From the NCBI RefSeq assembly GCF_028736035.1, contig NZ_CP117866.1:744001-808000 (forward strand): a DNA stretch of 64,000 nt. The letters run 5' to 3'. Position 1 is the stretch's first letter; every line of letters begins with the position of its first letter. Source of the stretch: Streptomyces sp. T12. Its GTDB lineage: Bacteria > Actinomycetota > Actinomycetes > Streptomycetales > Streptomycetaceae. This document shows positions 43,706 through 52,747 of this stretch, one piece after another. The notes below the pieces were generated by a model. The model worked only from the letters and a program-made list of their open reading frames with translations, was not told the origin of the DNA and searched no databases. Position numbers and translations under genes: made by a program.

Positions 43706-45031
43706 TCACACCGACGGTCCGTTGACCTCATGCCGGATCCTCGCCATGGATGAGGCGTCCGGAGAAAGCGGCTTCTGACTGCTCATCGGCTGGGCGGCCT
43801 CGGCACCCGGCTGCGGCCGGCTCCGGGCCTGGCTGACCAGGCCAAGCCGGGCGAGGAACTGCTCCAGGGTGAAGGCGGCCATGCCCAGGCACACGGCGTT
43901 GCCGGGCACCTCGGACACCTCGACGGTGAGGCCGGGCAGGGAACCCGGCAGCACGTGACGGGGCAGTTCGTCCCGTACGGCGGGGACGAGCCACGGGGCC
44001 AGCGCCTTGGGCAGCCAGCCGGTGAGCGTCACCGTCGGCACGTTGAGCAGGTTGACGAGGTCGCCGAGGGCCGCGGCGAGGTAGCGGCCCGTGCGCCGGA
44101 CGAGTTCCCGCAGCACCGGATCCCCCGCGGCCAGGCCACGGGCGACGGTCTCGACGAAGTCCCGCTGCCCGGGCTGTCCCAGCGCCGGATGGGACGGGTC
44201 GATCTCGGCCAGCGTCTGCTCCAGGCCCGGCGCGCCGACGTACGCCTCCACGCACCCGTCTCGGCCGCAGCGGCACGGGCGACCGTCCAGCATCAGGAGG
44301 GTGTGGCCCCATTCACCGGCGTTGTTGCTGATGCCGCGGACCAGCGTGCCCTCGATGGCGATGCCGGCTCCGGCCCCGGTGCCGATGTTGACCACGGCCA
44401 TGCTGTCGACGACGCGCCCGGCGCCGAACCACATCTCGGACAGGATCGCCGCCTTGAGCGGATTGTCGACGTACACCGGCAACCGCAGCCGCTCGGCCAG
44501 CAGTTCCTCGATGTGCACGTCGTGCCAGTCCCAGTTCGGCGCGAAGACCGAGACCCCGGCGTCATGGTGGACGTGGCCCGGCATGCTCACCCCGACTCCC
44601 ACGATCCGGTCGCGCTCGGTCCCGTCCGCGTCCAGGGCCGCCTCGATCGCGCCGACGATGCCGTCGACGACGTACGCCTGGTCGTTCTGGTCCTCGTCGA
44701 GGGCCGTCTCGTGCCGGCCCAGGACACCGAGAGCGAGGTCGTACACCGTGGCGTCGACGTAGGTCTCGGCGACGTCGACACCGACGATGCGGCCCCGGTC
44801 CGGGTTGATCGTGAGCCGTTCGTACGGCCGTCCCACGGCGTTGCGCTCCACGGCGGCGATGTGCAGCACGCCCTCCGCCAGGAACCCGCCGACCAGCGTC
44901 GTCACGGTGGCCTGGCTGAGGCCCGTGTGCCGGGCGAGTTCCTGGCGGGAGGACGGCCCGAGGTCGAACAGTGCGCGCAGCACCTCGAAACGGTTCTCGC
45001 TGCGAACGTCTCGGGCCGTGTGCCGGGCCAC
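43706..45031 (-). CDS. ROK-family transcriptional repressor
   Basis: A 441-aa protein: N-terminal winged helix-turn-helix (SRQELARHTGLSQATVTTLV), then the sugar-kinase-like ROK domain with ATP-like motif VGVDVAETYVDA, GIGTGAG-like loop NIGTGAGAGIA, and the zinc site CRCGRDGCVEAYVG (ROK signature CxCGxxGCxE). ROK repressors sense sugars or sugar phosphates. It starts 12 bp after the GH35 stop with GTG and GGGGGAGT upstream, so it is the last gene of the second sugar operon and probably autoregulates it. The C-terminal 40 aa are a variable tail. Confidence 0.93.
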   Translation of the reverse strand: MARHTARDVRSENRFEVLRALFDLGPSSRQELARHTGLSQATVTTLVGGFLAEGVLHIAAVERNAVGRPYERLTINPDRGRIVGVDVAETYVDATVYDLALGVLGRHETALDEDQNDQAYVVDGIVGAIEAALDADGTERDRIVGVGVSMPGHVHHDAGVSVFAPNWDWHDVHIEELLAERLRLPVYVDNPLKAAILSEMWFGAGRVVDSMAVVNIGTGAGAGIAIEGTLVRGISNNAGEWGHTLLMLDGRPCRCGRDGCVEAYVGAPGLEQTLAEIDPSHPALGQPGQRDFVETVARGLAAGDPVLRELVRRTGRYLAAALGDLVNLLNVPTVTLTGWLPKALAPWLVPAVRDELPRHVLPGSLPGLTVEVSEVPGNAVCLGMAAFTLEQFLARLGLVSQARSRPQPGAEAAQPMSSQKPLSPDASSMARIRHEVNGPSV

Positions 45032-45043
45032 CGGTACTCCCCC

Positions 45044-47572
45044 TCAGTCGGTCGGTCCCCCCAGCCACAGCGTACGGATCTCCGGCGTCTGACGCCCTTC
45101 AATACCCTGGGCGAGCAGGGTCAGGCCCGGCCAGTTCGGCGGCACCCAGAGCGCGTCGGGGTCACCGCCCGAGAAGTCGGGCCGTTCGCCGGCCCAGACG
45201 CGCCCCACGCACTCTCCGCCGGCCCATCCGGTCACCCGGACCTGCGTGGCATCCAGCCGGACCAGATATCCGTCCGGCGACGCCGGCAGGTCGACGTCGA
45301 GCCATGCCTCCTCCCCCGGTTTCAGCACCAGCGGAAGCCGTACCTCCTCCGTGCGGCCGGAGTCGGCGGCGAACGCGGTCAGCAGCTCGTCGTCCTGCAC
45401 CGCGCACGACCAGTCCCGTACGGCGTCGAGCGCGAGCAGCTCGGCGCGCAGGCCGGGACCGCTCGGGTGGTGCGGCAGCGTGACCGCGACCTGGTGGGTG
45501 CCCGCGGTCAGCAGCACCCAGGGGTTCTCGGTGTGGACGGTCTCCGGCTCCCCGTCGTCCACGCTCACCCGCAGCGGTTCGACGACCCCGCGCAGATGCA
45601 GCCCCGACGGGGTGGGCGAGTGGACCGTACGGGTGTAGGTGACCGGCGCCGCGACGCGGGTGCTGCTCCAACCCCCGAGCACCCGGGTGGGCGCGGGAGC
45701 CCCGGCCCAGTGGCCGTGCACCGTCCACAGAGCCGACACGTCGGTGGTGTCCCGCACCTTCCAGAGGGTGCCGAGGCCCCGCAGTGCGCCGAGGCGGAGC
45801 GCGGGCAGGCGGGCGTCATCGAAGTTGGCGTGGCCCCAGATCTCCACGACGGCCTCGATCGCGGCGGCACCCGTCACGTCCCGTACGTCGATGCGGCGGG
45901 CCGCACCGAATCCGGCGACCGTCGGGAGCGCCCGGCCCGCGACGGACAGGTCGACGATGTCGGCGGCGTCGGTGAGCAGCAGCTCGTCGACGCCGGTCAG
46001 GTCCGTGGTGGTCCGGTAGGTGCCACGGCCCCGGTACACGCCGAGCGACTCCAGGGCCGGCGGCAGTTCGTGCAGCCCCGCGGGCCGCTCGGGGGCCGCC
46101 TCGGCCCGCCGCCGCACCTCGCGTACGGCGGCCGGTTCCCGGGCGTCGGGCTTCTCGGATCCATCCGCCAGGCGGACCGTGCCGTCGGCGTCGACCGACC
46201 GCAGCCGCGCGGCCTGGGCCGACGGCAGCACCACGAGCGTGGTCCCGGCCAGGGTCTCCCGTCCGGACACCGGGATCTCGGTCCGCGTCCCGTCCAGTAC
46301 GACGGTGACGGGCACGTCGGAGGAGAACACCAGCACCCCGTCCGCCCGCGCCACGAGGTCTGCCGAGGCGAGGTTCAGGACGGCGCCGTTGAGCGGCACG
46401 TCGACCGCCATCAGCGGGCACGAACCCGGAGCGACCTCGACCGGCACGCCCCGGACGACCGCCTTGCCGGGCTCACCGCCCAGATGCGGTACGGCCACCA
46501 ACCGGCCGCCCCCGTCCAGCTCCAGCGCCGACGGCTGCGAGCTCGTCGGGAAGTCGCAGCCGAGTTCGGCGTACGACACCGTTGTCGCCAGGGCCAGTCG
46601 GGGACCCCATGTCTCCACGACCCGGGCCAACACCTGCGCCTCGGCGTACTCCGGGCGCTCCAGGCCGGTCGAGGTGACGTAGCCGCCGAAGTCGTAGCCA
46701 TGGCTCATGAAGTTGCCGGGACGCCCCCAGTTGCCGCTGGACGGGGTGTAACCGAAGTTCCAGCCGGACGACTGGAGATACGGCGCGATCAGCTTGGCGC
46801 CGCTCGCCAGCAGCCGCCGCAGCGTCCGGTGGCGGCGGTTGGTCTCGGTGACCAGCAACGGCACCCCGCGCTCCGCGACCAGCGCGGCATAGCGGCGCAC
46901 CTCGGCCTCGATGTCCGGGGAGTCGTCGTCCGGGTAGAAGTTGCTTGCCGGTACGACCCCCTCGACGTCCCCGGTGGCGCCGGGGAGGTCGCCCTGGCCG
47001 GAGCAGGCGACCAGGGGGACGGTGATGCCGTGCCGAACTGCCGTGTCCCGCAAGGAGGTCATGTACCCGGTGCGGTCCGCGCAGTCGAAGAAGTCCAGCT
47101 CGTTCTCCAACTGCACCATGATCACCGAACCGCCCGCCGGGTGCTGACGCTCCGCCAGCAGCGGCAGCACCTGGTCGAACCACGCGGTGACCTGCTCCAG
47201 ATAGCGGGGCTCGTTCTGACGAACCCTCAACTCCCGGTCCAGGCCCAGCCAGGCGGGCAGCGCGCCGCCGTCCCACTCGGAGCAGATGTACGGGCCCGGT
47301 CGGGCGATGACGTACAGGCCCTCCTCCCGAGCGAGGTCCAGGAAGGCGGCGACGTCCCGGCGGCCCTCGAACGAGAAGCGGCCGGGGGCCAACTCGTGGA
47401 AGTTCCAGGGGAGATAGACGTCGACGCAGGTGTAGCCCGAGGCCCGTACCTGGGCGAGTCGCTCGCGCCACTGCTCCCTCGGGATGCGGAAGTAGAACAG
47501 GGACGCGCACAGCAGGGTGCGGGGACGGCCGTCGATCCACACGCCCTGGCCGTCTACGTGGATGGTGGTCAC
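45044..47572 (-). CDS. GH35 beta-galactosidase, cytoplasmic
   Basis: An 842-aa glycoside hydrolase. The GH35 barrel is at the N-terminus: FYFRIPREQWRERLAQVRASGY, DVYLPWNFHE, RPGPYICSEWDGGALPAWL, and acid/base Glu in VQLENELDFFD; the nucleophile Glu is probably in LLVTETNRRH. About 400 residues of beta-rich accessory domains follow. There is no signal peptide, so it should act inside the cell on a beta-galactoside brought in by the adjacent importer. GTG 47572 overlaps the permease stop in GTGA; an upstream frame extension lies within the permease. Confidence 0.9.
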   Translation of the reverse strand: MTTIHVDGQGVWIDGRPRTLLCASLFYFRIPREQWRERLAQVRASGYTCVDVYLPWNFHELAPGRFSFEGRRDVAAFLDLAREEGLYVIARPGPYICSEWDGGALPAWLGLDRELRVRQNEPRYLEQVTAWFDQVLPLLAERQHPAGGSVIMVQLENELDFFDCADRTGYMTSLRDTAVRHGITVPLVACSGQGDLPGATGDVEGVVPASNFYPDDDSPDIEAEVRRYAALVAERGVPLLVTETNRRHRTLRRLLASGAKLIAPYLQSSGWNFGYTPSSGNWGRPGNFMSHGYDFGGYVTSTGLERPEYAEAQVLARVVETWGPRLALATTVSYAELGCDFPTSSQPSALELDGGGRLVAVPHLGGEPGKAVVRGVPVEVAPGSCPLMAVDVPLNGAVLNLASADLVARADGVLVFSSDVPVTVVLDGTRTEIPVSGRETLAGTTLVVLPSAQAARLRSVDADGTVRLADGSEKPDAREPAAVREVRRRAEAAPERPAGLHELPPALESLGVYRGRGTYRTTTDLTGVDELLLTDAADIVDLSVAGRALPTVAGFGAARRIDVRDVTGAAAIEAVVEIWGHANFDDARLPALRLGALRGLGTLWKVRDTTDVSALWTVHGHWAGAPAPTRVLGGWSSTRVAAPVTYTRTVHSPTPSGLHLRGVVEPLRVSVDDGEPETVHTENPWVLLTAGTHQVAVTLPHHPSGPGLRAELLALDAVRDWSCAVQDDELLTAFAADSGRTEEVRLPLVLKPGEEAWLDVDLPASPDGYLVRLDATQVRVTGWAGGECVGRVWAGERPDFSGGDPDALWVPPNWPGLTLLAQGIEGRQTPEIRTLWLGGPTD

Positions 47573-48504
47573 TTCACTCCCGCGCTTCCGCCGCTGATGT
47601 CCATCTCGTACAGGTACTTCTGGCCCAGGTAGTAGACGATGATCATGGGCAGCGCGAGCAGGACCGAGCCGACCATGACCAGGTTCCACGCCGGTGACTG
47701 GCCCGCCGCCGAGGTGCTGGTGATGTACTGGATGCCCAGTGACAGCGGCATCTTGGACTCGTCGTTCAGATAGATCAGCGGGCCCATGAAGTCGCCCCAG
47801 GTGTGGGTCAGGGTGAAGATGCCGATCGCGATCAGCACCGGCCACAGCATGGGCAGCATGATCCGCCGGTAGATGCCGAAGAAGCCCAGGCCGTCCACCA
47901 TGGCCGCCTCGTCGAGCGTGCTGGGCAGCCGGGACACGAACTGCCGTACCAGGAAGACGTTGAAGGCGTTGGAGAAGAAGTTCGGCACGATCAGCGGCAG
48001 ATAGGTGTTCACCCAGCCCAGGTCCCGGAAGAGGATGAACTGCGGGATCATCGTGATCTGCGTCGGGATCATCATGGTGGCGATGACGATCAGGAACAGC
48101 GTGTTCTTGCCGGGGGCCCGCAGCCGGGCGAAGGCGTAGCCGACCAGGCCGCTGGAGAGCATCTGCCCGGCGACCGAACAGAGCGAGATGATCACGGAGT
48201 TGATCAGGAAGCGGCCCATCGGCAGCTCGGAGCCGAAGACCCGGCTGAAGTTCTCCCAGTGGAACTCGGTCGGGAAGAGGGTGAAGGAGTTGGTGTTCAC
48301 CGTCGCGTCGCTGGAGAGCGCGATGGAGCCTACGAACACCAGCGGCATGCTGAGGATCGCCGCCACGACGATCAGCGTCGCGTACGTGAACGGGGTGGCC
48401 CGGAACGCCCGCACCGTGCCGGGGCCCCGTCCGCCACGGGTCTTGCGCGGCGAACCGCTCTCCTGCGTCCGCTGCGGCGCCGGGGTGGTAAGGAGGCCGG
48501 CCAT
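47569..48504 (-). CDS. Carbohydrate ABC permease (MalG type), importer 2
   Basis: A 311-aa permease with six predicted helices; EAA loop reads EAAMVDGLGFFGIYRRIMLPML. Segment IATMMIPTQITMIPQFILF is typical of CUT1 MalG subunits. ATG 48504 shares one base with the MalF-type stop (TGATG). It directly precedes and overlaps the GH35 gene, so substrate import and hydrolysis are linked. Confidence 0.92.
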   Translation of the reverse strand: MAGLLTTPAPQRTQESGSPRKTRGGRGPGTVRAFRATPFTYATLIVVAAILSMPLVFVGSIALSSDATVNTNSFTLFPTEFHWENFSRVFGSELPMGRFLINSVIISLCSVAGQMLSSGLVGYAFARLRAPGKNTLFLIVIATMMIPTQITMIPQFILFRDLGWVNTYLPLIVPNFFSNAFNVFLVRQFVSRLPSTLDEAAMVDGLGFFGIYRRIMLPMLWPVLIAIGIFTLTHTWGDFMGPLIYLNDESKMPLSLGIQYITSTSAAGQSPAWNLVMVGSVLLALPMIIVYYLGQKYLYEMDISGGSAGVK

Positions 48505-49454
48505 CACTTCACCTCGGTTTCGTAGAACACCCAGCGCCGGGCGGTGCGGAATGCGATCAGCGTGAAGACGAGGACCACGAGGAACAACAGCCAGGAGATC
48601 GCCGACGCGTAGCCCATGTGGTAGTTGCCGAAGGCCTCGTCGAAGAGGTACGGCACCATCGTCTCGGCCCCGTCGTAGGCCGCGCGCAGCTTGCCCTTCG
48701 GCACCAGGATGTACACCTGGGCGAAGACCTGGAAGGCGCCGATCATCCCCATGATCAGGTTGAAGAAGATGATCGGGGTCAGGTGCGGCAGGGTGATGCT
48801 CCAGAACTGCCGTACCGCGCCCGCGCCGTCGACCTCGGCCGCCTCGTACAGCTCCTTGGGGATGCCCTTCATAGCGGCGAGCAGCAGCACCGTCGCGGCG
48901 CCCGCGCTCCATGCCGACATCACGACCAGCGCGGGGATCGCCCAGTCGCCGTCGAGCAGCCAGGCCGGGCCCGAGACGCCGAACAGGCCGAGCGCGTCAT
49001 TGAGCGGGCCGTTCGGGGCGAGTACCTGGCGGAAGATCATCGCCGTGGCGACGAGCGGCACCAGGGTCGGCAGATAGATCAGGGTGCGCAGCAGTTTCCG
49101 GGCGCGTACCTGCTTGTTGAGCAGATTCGCCAGCCACAGGCCGAGCACCAGGCCGAGCGGGACCGAGACCGCCGCGTAGTAGAAGGTGTGCCACAGCGTC
49201 TTCCAGAACCTGGGGTCGTCGGTGATCAGCGTGACGTAGTTCTGCAGCCCGACCCAGGTGGGTGCTGTGAACGAGTCCCAGTCGGTCATCGAGTAGTAGA
49301 CCGACGCGATCATCGGCCCGAACAGGAAGACCAGGAACCCGATCATCCACGGTGAGACGAACAGATAGAACCAGAGCGCCTCACGGCGCCGCCTCTTCGA
49401 GGACTCCGAAGTCTTCGGGACCGCCGTCGAGGCCGTCTTCGAGATGGTCGCCAT
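48504..49454 (-). CDS. Carbohydrate ABC permease (MalF type), importer 2
   Basis: A 316-aa permease; N-terminus is Ser/Lys/Arg-rich, first helix ALWFYLFVSPWMIGFLVFLF, EAA loop EAAEVDGAGAVRQFWSITLP. It pairs with the MalG-type subunit. It starts 6 bp after the binding-protein stop. No ATPase is encoded in the operon. Confidence 0.93.
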   Translation of the reverse strand: MATISKTASTAVPKTSESSKRRRREALWFYLFVSPWMIGFLVFLFGPMIASVYYSMTDWDSFTAPTWVGLQNYVTLITDDPRFWKTLWHTFYYAAVSVPLGLVLGLWLANLLNKQVRARKLLRTLIYLPTLVPLVATAMIFRQVLAPNGPLNDALGLFGVSGPAWLLDGDWAIPALVVMSAWSAGAATVLLLAAMKGIPKELYEAAEVDGAGAVRQFWSITLPHLTPIIFFNLIMGMIGAFQVFAQVYILVPKGKLRAAYDGAETMVPYLFDEAFGNYHMGYASAISWLLFLVVLVFTLIAFRTARRWVFYETEVK

Positions 49455-49460
49455 CGCCGG

Positions 49461-50744
49461 TCATCCCGCGGACTTGATGATGGACTCAAGGTCCTTCTGC
49501 AGTGCGGTCAGCGCCTTCTTGGCGCTCTCCTTGCCGAGCCAGAAATTGGCGAGGCCCGAGTCGATGGCCGACGTCATCTCGTTCCACTCGGGGATGAACG
49601 GCGCGCGGAAGATGAAGCCGCTGGACTCGGCGAACGCACCCATGTTGACGTCCGACTTCATCCACGCGGGCTTGAGGAACGCGTCGCTCTGCTGCACCGC
49701 GAGGCTGGCCGGCACGTCCTCGCCGTCGTCGATGATCTGCTGCTGCGCCGCGTCCGAGGTGAGGAAGTCGATCGCCTTGAAGGCGTCGTCGCGCTGCTTG
49801 CAGGTACGGGAGATGGCCAGGCCGCTGCCGAACGCGGACACGGCCTGCTTCTCGCCGCGCCAGATCGGCGCGATGTCCCACGCGAACTTCGCGTCCGTGA
49901 GACCGGCGGTGACCCAGAAGCCGTTGGCGTGCGTGGCGCACTTCTGCATCGGGAAGGCCTGGTCGCCGCCGACCTCGGAGCCCATGTCGGCGTAGTCCGC
50001 CTTGCTCGGCGCCACCTTGTGCTTGTAGACGAGGTCGCCGGCCCACTGGAGCGCCTCGACGACCTCGTCGCTGTCGACGGCGGGGCGGCCGTCGGCGTCG
50101 ATGATGGTGCCGCCGTTCTGGTACGCGAGGCTCCACCACTGCGGGTACCACTCGGCGCCGGTGTAACCCCACTGCTTGCCGGGGACGGTGAGCTCCTTGA
50201 AGGCGTCGAGCGCGTCGTCCCAGGTCCACTCGGCGGTGGGCGCCTTGATGCCCTTCTTCTCGAACAGGTCCTTGTTGTAGTAGACGGTGATCGCGCCGGA
50301 ACGGTCCGGGATCGCGTACAGCTTGTCCTCGTACGTGTAGATGGAGCCGACCGGGCCGAACCGCTTGGCGGTGTCGAGGCCGGCCTTCTTGGCGAGGTCG
50401 TCGAGGGGCAGGAGCTGGTTCTTGCTGGAGTAGGTGTTGACGCTCTCGGCGACCTGCATGATGTCCGGGCCGCTGCCGCCCGCGATCATCGTCTGCACCT
50501 TCTGGGCGTACGCGTCGCTGGGGATCAGCTGGAGCTTGACCTTCAGCTCCGGGTACTTCTTCACCAGCAGGTCAATGCGCTTCTGGTACGTCTTGCGGTC
50601 GGCGTCGCCGCCCCAGACGGTCATGACGAGCGGGCCGCTCGAACTTCCGCTGCCGGAACCGCACGCGGTGAGGGTCACGACACCGGCCGCGAGTCCCAGG
50701 CCGAGGAAACCCCGGCGGGACACCTGAAGCTTGTCAACTGGCAT
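49461..50744 (-). CDS. Extracellular sugar-binding lipoprotein, importer 2
   Basis: A 427-aa solute-binding protein. The N-terminus SRRGFLGLGLAAGVVTLTAC combines a twin-Arg motif with lipobox LTAC, so it may be a Tat-exported lipoprotein. The mature protein begins PLVMTVWGGDADRKTYQKRI and has GPDIMQVAESVNTY and IPDRSGAITVYYNKDLFEKKG, typical of family 1 sugar binders. It heads the second sugar operon (binding protein, two permeases, GH35, ROK). Confidence 0.94.
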   Translation of the reverse strand: MPVDKLQVSRRGFLGLGLAAGVVTLTACGSGSGSSSGPLVMTVWGGDADRKTYQKRIDLLVKKYPELKVKLQLIPSDAYAQKVQTMIAGGSGPDIMQVAESVNTYSSKNQLLPLDDLAKKAGLDTAKRFGPVGSIYTYEDKLYAIPDRSGAITVYYNKDLFEKKGIKAPTAEWTWDDALDAFKELTVPGKQWGYTGAEWYPQWWSLAYQNGGTIIDADGRPAVDSDEVVEALQWAGDLVYKHKVAPSKADYADMGSEVGGDQAFPMQKCATHANGFWVTAGLTDAKFAWDIAPIWRGEKQAVSAFGSGLAISRTCKQRDDAFKAIDFLTSDAAQQQIIDDGEDVPASLAVQQSDAFLKPAWMKSDVNMGAFAESSGFIFRAPFIPEWNEMTSAIDSGLANFWLGKESAKKALTALQKDLESIIKSAG

Positions 50745-50819
50745 GGCTCTACTCCTCGGTGAAACGGGCGAACACGCAGGAAACAGCCCTCGGGAGCCCG
50801 GGCCCGGCTTCGAGTGACG

Positions 50820-50840
50820 GTTAAACTAACCCTCGTTAAA
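50820..50840. promoter_or_regulatory. GTTAAA direct repeats upstream of importer 2 operon
   Basis: GTTAAA occurs at 50820-50825 and 50835-50840 in an otherwise GC-rich 197-bp region before the binding-protein gene. Read on the minus strand, this AT-rich patch could be promoter sequence or the ROK binding site. Nothing else is seen in 50745-50941. Confidence 0.4.
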
Positions 50841-50941
50841 TCTCGCTACAAGCCCTTGTTTCCCACGAGTTTCAACCTGCACGACTCGCACACGAGCGAG
50901 AGCCGACCGCGCTCGGCGCGCTCGAGGCCCTTCGGCAGAGG

Positions 50942-52678
50942 TCAGCCCTGGTCCAGGAAGCGCCGCAGCCGGGTCAGCGGCCAGGTGTTGATCACGTCGT
51001 CCTTGGTGAGCCAGCCGCGCTGTGCCGTGCCCACGCCGTAGCGCAGGTTGGCCAGGTGGATGACGGCGTGGGCGTCGCTGTCGACGGCGAACCTCACGCC
51101 GTGCCGCCTGGCCCGCAGGATGTCCTCGTCGCGCAGGTCGAGCCGGTCGGGGTGGGAGTTGATCTCCAGGGCCGTGCCGGTGCGCGCACAGGCGGCGAAG
51201 ACCGCGTCGAGGTCGACGTCGATGCCGGGGCGCTTGCCGAGGAGGCGGGTGGTGGGGTGGCCGATGATGTGGACGTGGGGGTTCTCGCAGGCCCGCACGA
51301 TCCGCCGGGTCAGCGCCTCGCGCCCCTGGTTGAAGTGCGAGTGCACCGAGGCCACGCACAGGTCGAAGCCGGCCAGGAACTCAGGCGGCCAGTCCACGTC
51401 GCCGTCGGGGCCGATGTTCAGCTCGGCGCCGTGCAGCACCCGCATGCCGGCCCGCTTGCCGCGCTTGCCGTACTCTCCGTCGAGCTCGCGGACGCGTGCG
51501 CGCTGGGCCAGGATCCGTTCGTCGGTCATCCGCTGCATGGCCATGTCGGGGCCGTGGTCGGTGACCGCGTAGTAGGCGTACCCGCGCTCGGCGGCCGCGG
51601 CGACCATCTCCTCCAGCGGGGCGAGACCGTCGGTGAGGTCGGTGTGGGTGTGCAGATCGCCCCGGATGTCCTTCTCCTGGACCAGGTCGGGCAGCTCGCC
51701 GCGCAGCCCGGCCTCGATCTCGCCCCGGTCCTCGCGCAGGGTGGGCGGGATCCAGGGCAGGCCGAGGCGGGCGTACACGTCCTCCTCGGTCTCGGAGACG
51801 ATCTTCTTGCCGGTCTCGGTGTCGAAGAGGCCGTACTCGGAGAGCTTGAGCTTCTTGTGGACGGCCATCTCCCGAGTGCGGATGTTGTGCGCCTTGGAGC
51901 CGGTGAAGTACTGCATCGCCGCACCCCAGGAGTCCGGCGGGACGACACGCAGATCGACCTGGAGGCCCTTGCCGGTGCGGATCGACGTCTTCTTCTCACC
52001 GTGCGCGATGACCTCCGAGACGTACGGCAGCTCGGTGAAGGCCCGCATGACCGGTTCCGGCTTCTTCGCCGCGACGAGGATGTCGACGTCGCCGATGGTC
52101 TCGCGCACGCGGCGCAGCGACCCGGCGTAGGAGCAGCGCTCGCAGCCGGTGACCTGCGACATCTCGGCGACGATGTCCTCGGCGAGGCTCATGGCGACGT
52201 CGATCAGGACGCGGTCCCCGGAGGACTGCAGCAGGCCGATGCCGTGCAGGATGTTCTCCTCCGTCTTCGGCCCGAAGCCCTTCAGGTCGCGCAGCCGCTC
52301 CTCGTGGATGGCGTCGGTGAGTTCCTCGGTCGTGGAGATGCCCAGCTCCTGGTAGATGACCAGCGCCTTCTTCGGGCCGAGCGTGGGGATGGCGGTGAGC
52401 TGCCGGACCCCGGCGGGGATCTTCGCCCGCAGTTCCTCGACGGCGGACACGCTGCCACTGGCGAAGTACTCGACGACCTTCTCGGCGATCGACTTGCCGA
52501 CGTTGGGGATCTCCTTGAGGCCCTTGACGTCGAGCCTGGACACGTCCGCATGGTGGCCGCCGATCGCCCGGGCGGCCTTCTCGTAGACGCGCGCCTTGAA
52601 CGCGTCTCCTCCGGTGATCGAGATCAGATCCGCGTACTCCTGGAGCAGCGCGGCGACCTCGTCGTTGGGACGGGCCAC
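50942..52678 (-). CDS. polX: PolX-type DNA polymerase/3'-5' exonuclease with PHP domain
   Basis: A 578-aa family X polymerase. Order: N-terminal 8-kDa-like helical domain (NDEVAALLQEYADLISITGGD), helix-hairpin-helix segments (EIPNVGKSIAEKVV; LKGFGPKTEENIL), polymerase palm with YAGSLRRVRETIGDVDIL (two metal-binding Asp), and a C-terminal PHP domain (DLHTHTDLTDG; AVTDHGPD; HPTTRLLG; SDAHAV) giving metal-dependent exonuclease. Role: gap filling and base-excision repair. The start is GTG 52678; the only Shine-Dalgarno-like sequence, GGAGGT, abuts it, which is unusually close. Confidence 0.94.
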   Translation of the reverse strand: MARPNDEVAALLQEYADLISITGGDAFKARVYEKAARAIGGHHADVSRLDVKGLKEIPNVGKSIAEKVVEYFASGSVSAVEELRAKIPAGVRQLTAIPTLGPKKALVIYQELGISTTEELTDAIHEERLRDLKGFGPKTEENILHGIGLLQSSGDRVLIDVAMSLAEDIVAEMSQVTGCERCSYAGSLRRVRETIGDVDILVAAKKPEPVMRAFTELPYVSEVIAHGEKKTSIRTGKGLQVDLRVVPPDSWGAAMQYFTGSKAHNIRTREMAVHKKLKLSEYGLFDTETGKKIVSETEEDVYARLGLPWIPPTLREDRGEIEAGLRGELPDLVQEKDIRGDLHTHTDLTDGLAPLEEMVAAAAERGYAYYAVTDHGPDMAMQRMTDERILAQRARVRELDGEYGKRGKRAGMRVLHGAELNIGPDGDVDWPPEFLAGFDLCVASVHSHFNQGREALTRRIVRACENPHVHIIGHPTTRLLGKRPGIDVDLDAVFAACARTGTALEINSHPDRLDLRDEDILRARRHGVRFAVDSDAHAVIHLANLRYGVGTAQRGWLTKDDVINTWPLTRLRRFLDQG

Positions 52679-52747
52679 ACCTCCAGGGTAGGCAAGGTGG
52701 GGCCGGGCGGCGCGGGCCGACGCCGCCGGGCACCCGGGACATGGCCT

